Assembly: GCA_023238725.1 (NCBI GenBank)
Contig: CM041531.1
Span: 18,126,643 to 18,190,642, forward strand
DNA: 64,000 bases
From: Scortum barcoo
Taxonomy: Eukaryota > Chordata > Actinopteri > Centrarchiformes > Terapontidae
Direction: 5' to 3'
Shown here: positions 26,370-37,758 of the stretch, piece after piece
Layout: the number at the start of each line of letters is the position of its first letter
Position numbering within the stretch: the stretch's first letter is position 1
Notes under the pieces: generated by a model
What the model was told of the DNA's origin: nothing
Seen by the model: only the letters and a program-made list of their open reading frames with translations
Database searches by the model: none
Program-made: the position numbers and the translations under genes

Positions 26370-26600
26370 AACTAACTCCGGGCTTGTTTCCTTTAATGAG
26401 GAAAAAAATCCAGTTTCCCCTCCAGTTCGTACCTCTGGAAACAACAAATCTGTGCCAGAGGGGAAGATGGGAGCGCTCTGAGGCCTGTCTAATTACGAAG
26501 ACTTGGCCCGCTTCAAGGAGAAATGCATTCTCACACTCCCACTAGTCCTGCTGTCAAATCAGGAGCATAACTATTTTATTTCCTGTTTAAATACTTATCA
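26370..26600. promoter_or_regulatory. Candidate regulatory block upstream of kctd15 (tentative)
   Basis: Repeat-poor sequence about 1 kb upstream of the kctd15 CpG-rich region with homeodomain-type TAATTA cores and mixed composition. An ATGCAAAT octamer lies just upstream at 26216. Evidence is texture and position only. Confidence 0.2.
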
Positions 26601-27299
26601 TTTTACACTTACTTGATGCAGATAGGAGCTGTGGGGAGATACTGTGAGTCCCTTTAAGTCAAAGGAGATCTTACAGGAGGATAGCAGAGAAAACAGGACC
26701 ATTCAGTTCATAAATTGCATTTATAAGAAGTCTTTTTTTTTTAAATAAACAATATAAAGGTGCCCTAAAAGTGAGACTGTATCTTCTGTGGACCAATAAC
26801 AAGTTCCTACACTGGTTGGCGCCAAATATCAAGGAACGGATACCTCACCTCTCTCAGGATGCTGGTACAGAGTAATTACTGGGCTCAGTGTTGCATCAAT
26901 TATTCATAGTTATTTACCCGCAAATAAACAAACATGCAAATAAATAAATTATCGTTTCTTTGGTGTGAGCACCTGATTGACACCTCCCCCCACCTCAATC
27001 GGTGCAAAAATTTGCACCACTTTTGCGCCTCGCCACTTTGCGTTGCGTCTTTACGTTTTTAAAAAAAAATAACAATGAACAGCCAGAATCTTATTTTCCA
27101 AAAGTCTGGAGGCTGCCTGCTTTCATTGGAGAGTGAGGAGGAGGGTGGGGGTGGGGGGTGTTCTGGGCAGATATCTCCATCTAAGCCCTGCGCTATAATT
27201 GAAATGGCGCATTTGGCTGCAGGCAGGTTGTGAGGGCGCTTTCTGCAGCAGCATGCATGCATGTCCATAGACGTCATTTGATTTTAATGGCCTGCAGGA

Positions 27300-28166
27300 A
27301 ATTTGGCGTTACAACTCCAGACATTAAGGCGAGAGGGAGAGAGGAGAGAGAGAGAGAAGGAGAGGAGAGAGGAAAGAGGGAGCGGGGACTCGGGAAAAAA
27401 AAATCACCGCATGAAAGATATTGGTTCAAGGATATCTCTTCATTTTCAACATTTCTTTTTTTCTGCCGGGACTTTATCAACAAGTTACTGCGCCTTCATT
27501 GCATGTTGCCCGAGTGAAGGACTATGGCAGCTCGCCTGGCTTTAAACTTTACATTTAGGCTGGAGATGGAAATGTGTGCCTGCTAGCTGGAACTGCCTGG
27601 GGAACTATTACATCAGACGAAATGACAATGATTAAAATCTGCTTTTTGCTGCTCTAAATCTATTGAGCGACTAACAGTCTACACCCCCCCCCCCAACCCC
27701 TCATCCTCCAAATCACAACTTCACACCGTTAACGGGAACGATCTACTTTTTGCCGGGGAAAAAAAAATAAGATAAGTTATTATATCTGTGCAGTCATAAT
27801 TTCGGGAATAGAGGGGTATCACGTTTTCTTCCTTGAGAAAATTGCCTGGGCGAGAGAGTGGAGTTGAGCTAATTGTAGCCTAATCCCTGGCCCAGAGGCG
27901 CTCGGGCAGCCCGGAGCAAGATTTTTCTTTTTTAGCTCTGCTCTGTTATTTAGAGACGGATTATTGGCTTTCTTCTTCTCATAACAAACCACAGGGGCAG
28001 TTTCGTTTAGGCAACAACACACACACACGCACAAAAAAAAAAAGAAAGAAGAAGAAGACGAAGAAGCAGAAACACGAAGCAGGATTCCAACAAGAGCGCA
28101 CATTTTTTACGCGTATCCAAAATAAGAGCGGAGAAGGGGAAGGAGACCGACTCATCTATGTACAAG
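27300..28166 (+). promoter_or_regulatory. Probable kctd15 promoter and 5' untranslated first exon
   Basis: Sequence becomes CpG-richer from about 27.0 kb. A purine-rich GAGA tract spans about 27330-27385. The segment ends in a strong donor, CTATGTACAAG|GTAAGG, with the exon edge at 28166. That donor can splice to the kctd15 coding exon acceptor at 30945. The transcription start cannot be placed: no clear TATA box stands at a suitable distance, as usual for CpG promoters of developmental genes. A 50-base purine tract (about 28031-28080) would be part of the leader. Confidence 0.5.
28158..28166 (+). CDS. kctd15: Possible alternative kctd15 start (MYK) spliced to the main coding exon
   Basis: An ATG nine bases before the donor reads ATG TAC AAG and would join to GAG GGA AGA AGC ATG at 30946, giving MYKEGRS ahead of the usual MSRLSL start. 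The frame upstream is open back to a TAG at 28008 but has no earlier ATG. The start context is weak (T at -3). Human KCTD15 has a longer form whose extension ends EGGN just before MSRL, which aligns with EGRS here, so translation through this junction is plausible. The MSRL start at 30958 remains the default. Confidence 0.3.
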
Positions 28167-28531
28167 GTAAGGACGCTTCCTGTGCGCTTTGGTACAAAGA
28201 GGCTCGGTGAGGACAGGTCGAGCCAGCCTTGCAATAGAGCCTTTTTTAAAGCCACAGAGACTCTTTTGCAAGCGGGTCCACCCCGGCCACTCAGCCTAGT
28301 GTCTTTTTTTTAGAAAAAAAAAGCAGTTTTGTGCGGGATACGGAGCGAGGACTTCCCGTGCGGCGGCGTAGGTCGGTGCCGGAGCCGGATGGTGGTTTTA
28401 GTTGTGCCACAAACTCGGGGGCATTTCGAGAAAAAGATTTGATTTTTTTTTTTTTTTTTTGTCGGGGGTTTTACGCGGACAGCAGCTGGGACTGACCGCC
28501 GGCACGGATTTTCCCCTCTGGACTCCTTACA

Positions 28532-28543
28532 ATGTTTGAAACG
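28532..28543 (+). CDS. kctd15: Possible alternative first coding exon end (MFET) for kctd15
   Basis: ATG TTT GAA ACG is followed by a GTAGGG donor. Splicing to 30946 would keep frame and give MFETEGRS before MSRLSL. The ATG has A at -3, a good context. It lies in the CpG island, so a separate promoter is possible. No independent evidence supports its use, and in-frame joining has a one-in-three chance of being coincidence. Confidence 0.2.
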
Positions 28544-28577
28544 GTAGGGTGTTAAAAATTTCATCTTTCAGTATCCA

Positions 28578-28599
28578 GTGTGTGTGTGTGTGTGTGTGT
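28578..28599 (+). repeat. (GT)11 microsatellite
   Basis: Uninterrupted GT run shortly after the CpG island core, in the first kctd15 intron or leader region. Confidence 0.95.
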
Positions 28600-29273
28600 T
28601 TTATTTTTTATGCACAGCTCAGTGTGCACAGTTGTCGCTGTTGATCTGGTGCTAAAGAGTAACTCGAACACTGCTCGACCCCAAAGTGCGTGTGTGTGTG
28701 TGCTTCCCCCCTCTTTTCCTCACAGACCGGGTTTCATCGAGAGGACGATGAAACCCCGCACGTGTCCGGATTATGCTTTTTAATTGTACGGCGATGAATA
28801 ACGACGCCATGTTGAGCGTTTGGCGGAATTAAAGGCAGAGCCGCAGCGGGATGATGCGCCGGATCGCGTCTGATCCAAAGGTCTGCGCGTCCGCTTTCTG
28901 CTGCTTTTAATCGTCTGTCAGGGCTTTTTCGCGAGGATGTCTCAAGCTAGAACAGCTTGAAGAGGGCCAGAGGAGGAGAGGAGAAAGTTCTTTAAAGCTG
29001 CTGCTTTAAAGCTTGTGGAGGAATTTATCATACGTGATAAATACGGTGTGTTTGGAGATGGAGAGAGTGGGGGATTAAGAGACACGTGATGTTGAAATGA
29101 CTGAAATTGGGATCGATCGGGAGAGTGGGGAGATGTATGGGTCTGTTTCTCTCCGCTTTTGCCCACGTATGTCGTGATTTAATTAGTTAATTGATTGGCT
29201 GGTCGAGAAAGAGAGAGACAGAGGAAAGGAGAGGCAGAAAGAGAGAGAGAGTTACCGGCAGTGGGACAGCCCG

Positions 29274-29300
29274 GTGTGTGTGTGTGTGTGTGTGTGTGTG
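29274..29300 (+). repeat. GT microsatellite
   Basis: Twenty-seven bases of GT just after a GA-rich stretch (about 29207-29251). Confidence 0.95.
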
Positions 29301-30598
29301 CACCCCAAACTTCTTAAGTCTTACCAAGTTTTTTCCCCCTTTTTTTCCTTGGATTTGAAATGTAATTCCGTCCTCCTGTAATCGTATTAAACGAACACGA
29401 TACTGCTGTGAGACGGGCAACACCCTGGAAAAAAAAAAAAAGAAAGAGCCCCAGTCTCACTTTGTGCCCAGCGGCTCTTGTCTCAGGGCCGAGCTGGACA
29501 TCCACAGCGGCCTCCAGCTCAGCGGGCACGACAGAGAAAGATCTGTGCATGTGGATGTGCAACAACGAACTGATCAATCCTGTCGATTTACTGCAGGGTG
29601 AAAAGGTATTATCTGACTCTGTCCAAACACAGATGTGTCGTTGTTCTGTGGAGCTCCAAGAATTATTTAAAGTTTAGTGCGTCATGGGAAGGTCTGGTTC
29701 TGAAGCAAAGCCTGCAGGGTAAAATCTGAGCAAACCGTGACCTTTAGTCAGTGATCATCAGGAAAAAAAACATAGAAAATAAGACCTGATGCGCATTTAT
29801 GAATAAAATAAAAAATCTCATATAATCTAAATCACAGTGACAGTGTATTTGCTCCCTGTACCACCGGGCACAGTCACATTATAATGTGGCCACTCTGAGG
29901 TTAGGTGGTTGTACCTGCAGCTGTTGGCAAACAAATTACGCACCACTAAGTTGGAGATAAACGCCTCCTCTGCTCTTCCAGAAAGCAGCGCGGAGTCAAA
30001 TGGCGCCGTGTCCAAGCAAATTAAAAATATTTTCTCAAACATTTTAGCAGCTAATCAAACTCAGCTCCGCGCTGACCCCGGAGTGCAGCCGCAGCGCACA
30101 GCGAGCTCTCCCAGATCTGCGCCTCTGCATCACAGGAACGTATTGCAGCGGCCTGGAAATAGGGAGTTTTTTTTTTTTCCTATGTCGTACAATTATTAAA
30201 CTGTATGATGTCGAGTCCCAGCATGCGAGGAGGAGGACACTTCAGCGAGGACAGTGGGGCGATGCTTTCTCTTGAACTGAACTCTGGCGCGTCTTTACGC
30301 ACGGTTGTTGTTTGCAAAGTTACCCCTCGTGTGCACAGCACAAGTCACGAGTATCTGTCGCTGCATGACAAGCCATCACCTTCCTCTTCTTTTGTTTTGA
30401 ATGCATGCATGTGCCAAGATGAAAACAAAGTTGCCCCCCCCCCCCCTCCACCTCCACCCCATCCCCGCAGTGTTTCCTTGCTCTCAGATTGGTGGTTGGG
30501 GTGTCTGGGCGCATCACGTCTAACACATAAGGCGACCTTTAATTAGAATATTGCAGCAGCAGTTTGTTTTATTCCCCTGGAGGCTGACACCTAGCATT

Positions 30599-30601
<3 letters not shown>

Positions 30602-30631
<30 letters not shown>

Positions 30632-30700
30632 CCCTCCCTCCCTCCCTCTCTCTGTCTCTGTCTTTCTATCTGTCCATCTCTCTCTCTCTCTCCGGTTCTC
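30602..30700 (+). repeat. CT-rich simple repeat upstream of the first coding exon of kctd15
   Basis: Runs of CTCT and CCCT units, interrupted by CTGTC, about 250 bases upstream of the acceptor at 30945. It would be intronic in any transcript that starts in the CpG island. Confidence 0.85.
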
Positions 30701-30957
30701 TAATAAGCATCCTCCTATCCTCGCCTCCGGTGCTGCATGAAAAGATGCAAACATACTTAATTAGAACGGTGGCAATAATTTCCAGGCTAAATATGCGACC
30801 AGACAGTCATGGAAGTGATCTGATACCAGTCAGAGAGGATACTATCCGCTCCCCTGTGTAGGATCACTCTGTTGTTGTTGTTTTTTTTTATCATTTTTCC
30901 CCCTTCACCTTTATTCCCATGGCTTTTCTGTACACTTGCTTTCAGGAGGGAAGAAGC

Positions 30958-31121
30958 ATGTCACGGCTGTCTCTGACCCGGTCCCCGGTCTCTCCCCTGG
31001 CCGCTCAGGGGATCCCTCTGCCGGCTCAGCTGACCAAGGCGAACGCCCCGGTGCACATCGATGTCGGGGGACACATGTATACCAGCAGCCTGGCGACCCT
31101 CACCAAGTACCCAGACTCAAG
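30958..31121 (+). CDS. kctd15: kctd15 coding exon 1: N-terminus and start of BTB domain
   Basis: KCTD15 is a BTB-domain nuclear regulator. Family work shows that it restrains neural crest formation, binds the activation domain of AP-2alpha and dampens Wnt signalling. The exon opens after the acceptor TTGCTTTCAG (edge 30946), with 12 leader bases before ATG at 30958. It encodes residues 1-54 plus two bases of codon 55. The N-terminus [20 protein letters not shown] matches human KCTD15, while human KCTD1 starts MSRPLITRSP, so the paralog call is firm. The BTB domain begins at about residue 31 ([14 protein letters not shown]). The donor is CTCAAG|GTAAGA. The four exons give 257 residues, the length of the human protein counted from the same Met. 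An in-frame ATG at 30919 lies upstream of the acceptor and is probably intronic. Confidence 0.97.
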
Positions 31122-33196
31122 GTAAGACAGGACCCTGGCTCTCTCACCCCGCTGCTGGACTTACAGTGTATTCATTTCTGTCGTTTGTTGTCAAAAATCA
31201 TTATTGGCACATTTGAAGAGAGCTTTTGGCTGTTGTTGCTTTGCTTTAAAATGTGAAACAGTCATCCACTTAAAGGATCTGAAGTCTCTCATTCTGCTTC
31301 ATAGAGGCAGACCTCTCCTAATTAAATCTTCAAGTAGATTTAAATCATCTAACAGCCTAATATTGCATCTTAGTCATTAAATCAATTATTAAATTATTTG
31401 ACTGGTGTTTGTCTTAATTAAGTCTAATTGGATTTATGCTGTTAACAAGTCATTTAGCTGGCTGGAATTAGGACAACTGTGCTCTGCAACTTCTACACTA
31501 ACAATTGCCCTCAGAAGCTACCAGTTTAATATCTTCTCAAACCATGTGGGGACATTTCTATTCCCTTCATTATTTCTAAACTCTCGTAGCTTTTAAATGA
31601 TGAATTTGATTGTTTTTCTTTGCTTTATTAGCGATAATTTTAATTGTTTAATAAATACCCCCAAGGTTTTTATTTTTATCTCCTTTCACACGGTGGTTGT
31701 ATTTGGAAATCCAGCTGCTGTCAAGCTGGTGAGTGCAGTACCTTTCACATGTTTTGCTGCTGATTTGAATGGTGGCGTTTGTGTGAATTTACACACCACA
31801 TGCGTTTCTGCGTGCCCCTTTCAATGCCTTTTTTTTTTTTTTTGGTCAGTAGATCAGGGTGCTGTTAGGAATCCTTGGAGGAAAAACAGTGACGTCAAAC
31901 ATCATCAAAGCTGATGTGGGGCAGCTTCAAATCTGATTGAAATTTAGCTCATTGGCGTGTTACACATTGATTTTTTTTACTATTGTAGAACCACTATCAG
32001 ATCTTCTTCATGGTCATTATTAGTGTTCAGACCCTGGGGTCGTTTTCAAGAGATACAGTATGTATTACATTTATTTGACTTTATTACTCCATATTTTTAT
32101 TCTGTTAAACAACATAGCCGTTATTATAATTTTTCAAGAACATTGCAGTGTAACTTTCTATTCCCTGAATATGTATGTGGACAGGAAAGGAAAGGGACTC
32201 CTGCTCTCTCAGGCGTCTGACTCTCATACACAAAGCAAACTGCATTTTTATTTTTGAAGCACTTCCATTGTGAGATTTAGTCATGATGATTCAGATTGTG
32301 TAAGAGCTGTTGGTAATCCACCCCCCCACTTTATTCACGTTTTTAGCTCCATCCACAAACAAGGTGACACCACCGGAGGTGCAGTAGCTCCGAGAGCAAG
32401 CACACTTAAAACTAATGATAAAATTTCTCTGTCCTCTGCTGACTTCCACTGTATGGATTTTCACACTTTGAAACGACGGGATGTTTTAGGCCTCCTGCTT
32501 TTTCCTCTAATGCAGTCTGTCGTTCATTACATGATACAGTCTTCGATTCTGCGTCAGCTGACAGAGTCCCATGTGGCCCACGGTAAACATTCACCAGGTT
32601 GTTAGAAAATCTGCCAAATTGGCTACAGGAAACAATCCACCTAATCCCTTGGTAATAAAGTCTTGATATTCATAGAGTCTGCTGACAGGAAATCTCTGAC
32701 AGCTCTCCTTTTATCCTATAACAAGTCATGAGAAAAACAAAGTTCATCCCAGACAAGGGTTTATGATTGTTTCTCTTATTAAGGCGCTTTTTTTGCCCAC
32801 TGTTTCGGTGTTATATCGGGTTTATCCAGGGCTTGCAAGACAAGAGGGTTTTTTTTCTTATCAAAAGTGCTAATGCTATTTGGATGTTGATGTTTCTGAA
32901 GCCGTTGGAGCCAATCAAAACAGTTTCATTTAAAGCACGTTTGAACAGATCTCAGATAGCTGTTAAACTGCAGGACTATGCTTTATTTATATCTTTATTT
33001 GGTGTTTGTGTCTTGCCATTGCGTTTCTTTATATTTTATGCTTTGGTGCAGCTTTACACTTTTCAAAGAGGCTATTCATAGGGGGAGACACACAGGGCAC
33101 CATGCAAATAGAGCACAGAGTCATGTCACAGCACCCAAACAGTGTTTTTACAGTGAGAGTAAAGACCGGATAGTAGTGTGAGTGTTGGTTGGAGTG

Positions 33197-33201
<5 letters not shown>

Positions 33202-33227
<26 letters not shown>
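33202..33227 (+). repeat. (TC)13 microsatellite
   Basis: Twenty-six bases of TC in a pyrimidine-rich neighbourhood. It is followed about 80 bases later by a short CA run (33305-33323). Confidence 0.95.
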
Positions 33228-33234
<7 letters not shown>

Positions 33235-34928
33235 TCTCTTTTTTCACACATGTTCCTTTGCTCTCCTCTCCTCTCTCTCTTTCTATGTCGTTCTCACTCT
33301 GGATCACACACACACACACACACGCATACACTCACTGTTTCTCTCTCCTTCTCTCAGCCTCCTCAGTGTACAGTTGGCCTCGGGGCTCCACTTTCCACTG
33401 GAGCCAGTGGAAGGAGGGGCCCTTTTGTGTGAATTAGGATAATGGCTGACAGCAGAAAGCAAAACAATTACACTGGCACAGCCGTGTACGCCGCGTTCGG
33501 CCATGTCCGGTCGAGCAGGGCACGCTGGCGAAACTGAAAACGTGACGACTACAAGAGCAGGGTTAAAGAGTTTAAAGTTGATGATTACTTTTAATAGATT
33601 GGCCCCTAAATAATGTAGCATGCCAAGAGAAAGTTAGTCTAGTAACTAATGTGTGGTTATTCATCTTCTTCTGTGCGGGCCATATTAAGGGACAGGGGTC
33701 ATGAAACATTGATGCACACTCTGTGTAGCTCTCACAGAGGACAGTCTGAGCAGTCACTTGAACAGAAGCTGAGGAAATTAGGGGAAATGTTCCACAGACA
33801 AGGAAACTATTTTGAAAGGACCACTGGACATTTTTCTCTCTGAAGACAAGCGTTCTGTGTCCAGAGTCGATAGATCCGTGCTGGCTTTGTGCTCTTTAAT
33901 GTTCCCCCGTATCTTATAGTTTCCTTTTCTAAGCTAAAATTACCATAGATAACACAGAAAATAGTATGTTATCATTTACCACCTGTGAATTTCAGAAATC
34001 ACTATATTCAGTTTCATTTTACTGCATTTCATTGTTAGGCATCATATGCACGGCCTCAAGTTTCCTTGTTTTTTAAAGAGACTATGTGGCACTCGCACAC
34101 TTCATTGGTCTTAAGTAAAATAGTAAAAAAAAGACTTAAATAGAAATAATCATTTAAATTAATTCTTGCTCTTGCACAGATATCGTCGGATATGTTTTGT
34201 AGCTCCAAAATAGCAGAGAGCCTTCTTGAACTGCAGATGTGATTGCTAACAAAAACATTTTCTGAGTATAAGAGGAGATGTTTGGTTAAAGCGGTATAAT
34301 ACAGTCAGTTTATTTGTGCACGTGCAAACCACAAACCGATGTAGGCAAATATTGGGCAACAGAGCCGTGCATGATCAAATGCGTGTGAGTATTAAGTTAA
34401 ACTGGAACCTGATATGAACATAGTCATATACATCGTCATTGTCATTGAGTTATAACATTCAGCTAAATTAAAATGATATTTCTTGTTTTGAAACTTTTGT
34501 CACACACCGTTTGGAAGAACGCCTAAGCAGCACTCAGCGACTCAGAACAAGGCATAGTAGCAATCTGGTTTTTAACCCCAGACTAGACGCTGCTCAGAAA
34601 CCATTGTTGGTTAGGCCCTCGATGTCAGGCTGGACACACACACTGAGTTCCCGGGGTGTGTTCCTTTCACTTTGCAGGAAGCTGCCTTGCGTCTCGTGTT
34701 TGTCAGATGTCCATTAGTGGTATAGTTTCCAGATAGCATCTGGTCTTGTAGAATCAGCGGTACCTGCGCTGCGTCCCTCCTCCCGCCTCCTGCAGACCGT
34801 AGCTGCTGCAGCGAGTATCCTGCCAGATATTGCCCACCTACTGCCCTGCTGCCTGCCCTCACTTGGCACCGCTGGGGTGGGAGATCTGAGCTGTTCCTGT
34901 CCTTGATAACCTCCCACACCCACCACCT

Positions 34929-35175
34929 CCTCTCTCTCTCTCTCTCTGTCTGTTTTTATGTAGTTCTGTCAGATTTTTTTCTCCCACTCTCTCCATCTCT
35001 CTCCATCTTCCTCTCATATTCTGTTTGTTTCTTTTTCTGTCTCTTTCTTTCCCCTGCTTTACTTCTGTTCTCTGTATTTTTCTCTTCTGATTTTCCTTTC
35101 CAGTTTCCCCCTTTTTTTGCTTCTTTCTCCTTGTTTTTTGGGCTGTCTGATTATGTATCTTCTTACCCCAACCCC

Positions 35176-35212
<37 letters not shown>

Positions 35213-35640
35213 CCTTTTCTCCCTCCTCCTACCTGTTAAAAACACCCCCCCCATCCAATTCAAGGATTTAACAGAAAGGGAAAAAAATGAGGAGACCAAC
35301 AGGGAAAGAGAGAGAGAGAGTGAAGGGAGAAGAAGAGAGGGAAAGAAAAAGAAAAACAGGCAGCATTTTAATTGCTTTTTAAAAAAGTGGAGATGAAAAA
35401 CAGAGTTAGCCTGGAGGGGTATGGTGAAATTCTAGCTGGAAGAATTGCAAGACCATATGAGAAAGGAACACCTCGGGCAAAACAGGGAGATGAGTATTGG
35501 TTTTTTATAAAGCATTTTGCATCGATTTCCAGAGAGAAAGCGAGTAAGGGAGAAGGATGTAGACGGAGAGAAAGAAAGAAAGAGTGAAAGAGAGAAAGGA
35601 TGGCAGGGGGGAGAGAGAGGGAGAGAGAACCATCTTTGCT
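34929..35640. repeat. Strand-asymmetric pyrimidine block, CA repeat and purine block
   Basis: From about 34929 to 35160 the plus strand is almost all C/T. A (CA)17 run follows at 35178-35211. From about 35273 to 35640 the plus strand becomes strongly A/G-rich (GAGAGAGAG, AAAGAAAGAAAGAG). The switch of purine strand around a CA repeat is unusual. The long open frames here (about 146 and 122 codons) are low-complexity artefacts of this composition. Confidence 0.85.
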
Positions 35641-37663
35641 CTGCTTCTTCACACAGTCAAGTCAAAGAGAAAGAAACAGGGTGAATCTGACGTGATAGCT
35701 TCAGTGTGTTGAGCAGACACATGGGGGTCAGGAGATACCTGATACAACCATTAAATACAGGCTCACACGCTTTTACAAAGTAGAGGGTTGTAATTGTAAA
35801 TTCAGTAAAATGAGTCTGTGGGTGAAGCCAGCCCTGCTGTTTGTTCATTGACATTCCCACTGCGGCTCCCTTCCAGTGTCTTGTAATAGGCTTTGACAAT
35901 GCCAGTGCTCAGGCAGTGCTGGGTGTATGTGTGTGCTGTGTTGGTCAGAGTGTTCGCAAATAGGTTTTACAATTTTCTTTGTCATACAACTTTGTCAGCT
36001 GACCTAGAAGCTGTTACTGTGATTAAAGAGCTGATTACATCAAAATGATGATAATAACAGGAACGCAAGAGCTGCCAAGAGCTGTTTCTCAGAGAGATGT
36101 TGGAAATGTGCAGCGAAACTGTTAAGGAGGTTACGTGCTACAGATTTCTTGTGTAAATCACTGGTACGACTTGTTTACACTGCAAAGGCATTCCAGGTTT
36201 CTCTGCTAAAGGAGATGTGAGGTGTTTTTTTTTTTGTTTTTTTTGTTTTTGTTTTTTCAAAATGAGTCACAAAATTAATTCACATTTTTGTACTTCAGAG
36301 TAATGTAAATTTAAGATTTGGGAGTGCAAAAGTTTTACAAACACTACAAATTGCGTTCTCAATATTTTAGAGATGCTAAGAAAAACTATTTTTAATTATT
36401 AATAGAGAATAGAGACATTTAGCATGTGGAAATGAACAAACAGATAGAGTGGAGGTGCCCAGATGAGATTATTAGACCAGCAAGAGAGGGGCCTGCAGGT
36501 AAGCGGCAGGAAAACCACACAAAAGACGAGGGAAAATGAATATCTGTCCAAGGGTATCTCGAGGCATGGCGCCAACGTGGTGTGATGAAAGTTTAAAGAT
36601 AACAGCAATTTCCACTCTTTGTCTTGATGAGCCCCTGTAGCCAACTTCAACTAAGCCCTTAATCTTGCAGTACACTAGTGGAAGGGGTTAAATGCAGGAC
36701 GCTATAGGCAGCAACAAGTGTCTTATTAATACACCAAAGTTTTGTCAATATTTGGTAAAAGCTTAAACACTTACATGAAATGCAAAAAATGGCTGTTTTT
36801 AATTAATTGCTCTTATTAAAAAGTTATTGATTTAATTTGTGGTTATGTTCTTGTATGTTCATTATTTCAGTTGAGATATTTTCTGATATTTTCTCTTTCA
36901 GATGTCCATTGACCTTTGGTTTGCCTTTAAATATGAATAAATATAAATATAGAAGAACCAAAGTGAGAATGCCATATATTTTGCTGTGATGATGTACAGT
37001 GTTGAGTCTCTATTTTTTCCTAAAATAGACATGAAATATACTGTTTTAAAGGACAATAAGCTGACTCCATTTCCAGTAAAGCAGTTCAATTCCACCAAAT
37101 ATGTATCTGAAATTAGAAACATGGATTTACACAGATAACATAGGAACTCATTATTGTAATCATGTCACTATATGACACGATGACAAAATTGTACAGTGAA
37201 ATTAAACAAAAATAAAACAAGCTCCAGAGCATGTGACAAACTGTATCTCTGTATTAGGCACAGACAATGGCCTATAGTAGGTGTGCAGCAGTCCAAACAT
37301 TCGTAACAAAGTCAAACTCTAAAAGTAAAATATCTATTTCCAGACATCCTCCTCACATTAGTATGTGGCCCTCCACCGTTTCCTACCTCTGTTTCATTTC
37401 CACCCCTCTGACAGATGGAATAATAGAGCTGTAATGCTACATTCATGCCATTAATTTCTGTAAGTACAAGCAGCAAGCGTGTGTGTTGTTATAATCTCTC
37501 TGCAGAAGGGACACTTCAAACAAGTCTGGAATGGAGGAACTGCGCCTTAAGCCCCTTGTTTCAACCTGGGATGCTAATGCATTTCAAGCTTAGTGCTAAT
37601 AAAATTGAAAAATAAATGGAGGGTAATTGTTTCATGCATTTGAAGGGAGCTGGCTCATTCCAT

Positions 37664-37746
37664 TATGTGTGTGCATATGTGTGTGTGTGTGTGTGTTGTG
37701 TAAAGTGTGTTGCGGCTGCTTTGCATGTGTTTGTGTGTGTGTGTAT
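37664..37746 (+). repeat. TG-rich repeats next to the kctd15 exon 2 acceptor
   Basis: Two TG runs (about 37677-37696 and 37731-37744) sit in the last 100 bases of the intron. The second ends about 14 bases before the exon, separated only by ATTTCAATTTTCAG. The native pyrimidine tract is therefore short and UG repeats take much of its place. Confidence 0.9.
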
Positions 37747-37758
37747 TTCAATTTTCAG

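Larger units (their letters stand above)
11251..27299. other. Intergenic region between chst8 and kctd15
   Basis: About 16 kb with no supported coding exon on either strand; open frames here are short and lack splice context or recognisable domains. It contains at least six dispersed-repeat copies (listed separately), CT-rich simple repeats, and repeat-poor stretches (about 15.6-16.7 and 26.3-26.7 kb). Since this intergene lies between a Golgi enzyme gene and a developmental regulator, distant kctd15 control elements could lie here; that is inference. Confidence 0.6.
28050..28950. promoter_or_regulatory. CpG-rich island at the kctd15 5' end
   Basis: CpG dinucleotides are far denser here than in surrounding AT-rich DNA, notably around 28320-28400 and 28480-28510 (GCGGCGGCGTAGG, GACCGCCGGCACGG). 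It overlaps the candidate first-exon donor. A second CpG-rich patch lies at about 29930-30310, closer to the first coding exon. CpG counts were judged by eye. Confidence 0.55.
31122..37758 (+). other. kctd15 intron between coding exons 1 and 2
   Basis: Begins GTAAGA and ends TTTCAATTTTCAG. No exon is supported inside it. It contains a CT microsatellite at 33202, a long pyrimidine-to-purine asymmetric block at 34.9-35.6 kb and TG repeats at its 3' end. An ATGCAAAT octamer lies at 33102. Confidence 0.9.

Noticed and set aside
29408..29677. 89-codon frame opening on GTG
   Set aside because: As a free-standing gene it has no support; only its 3' part from ATG 29549 is kept, as a possible alternative kctd15 N-terminus in the findings.
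34859..35299. Minus-strand frame of 146 codons and overlapping plus-strand frame of 122 codons
   Set aside because: Both come from the CT, CA and GA simple-sequence block and encode low-complexity Lys/Arg/Gly or Ser/Phe/Leu runs.
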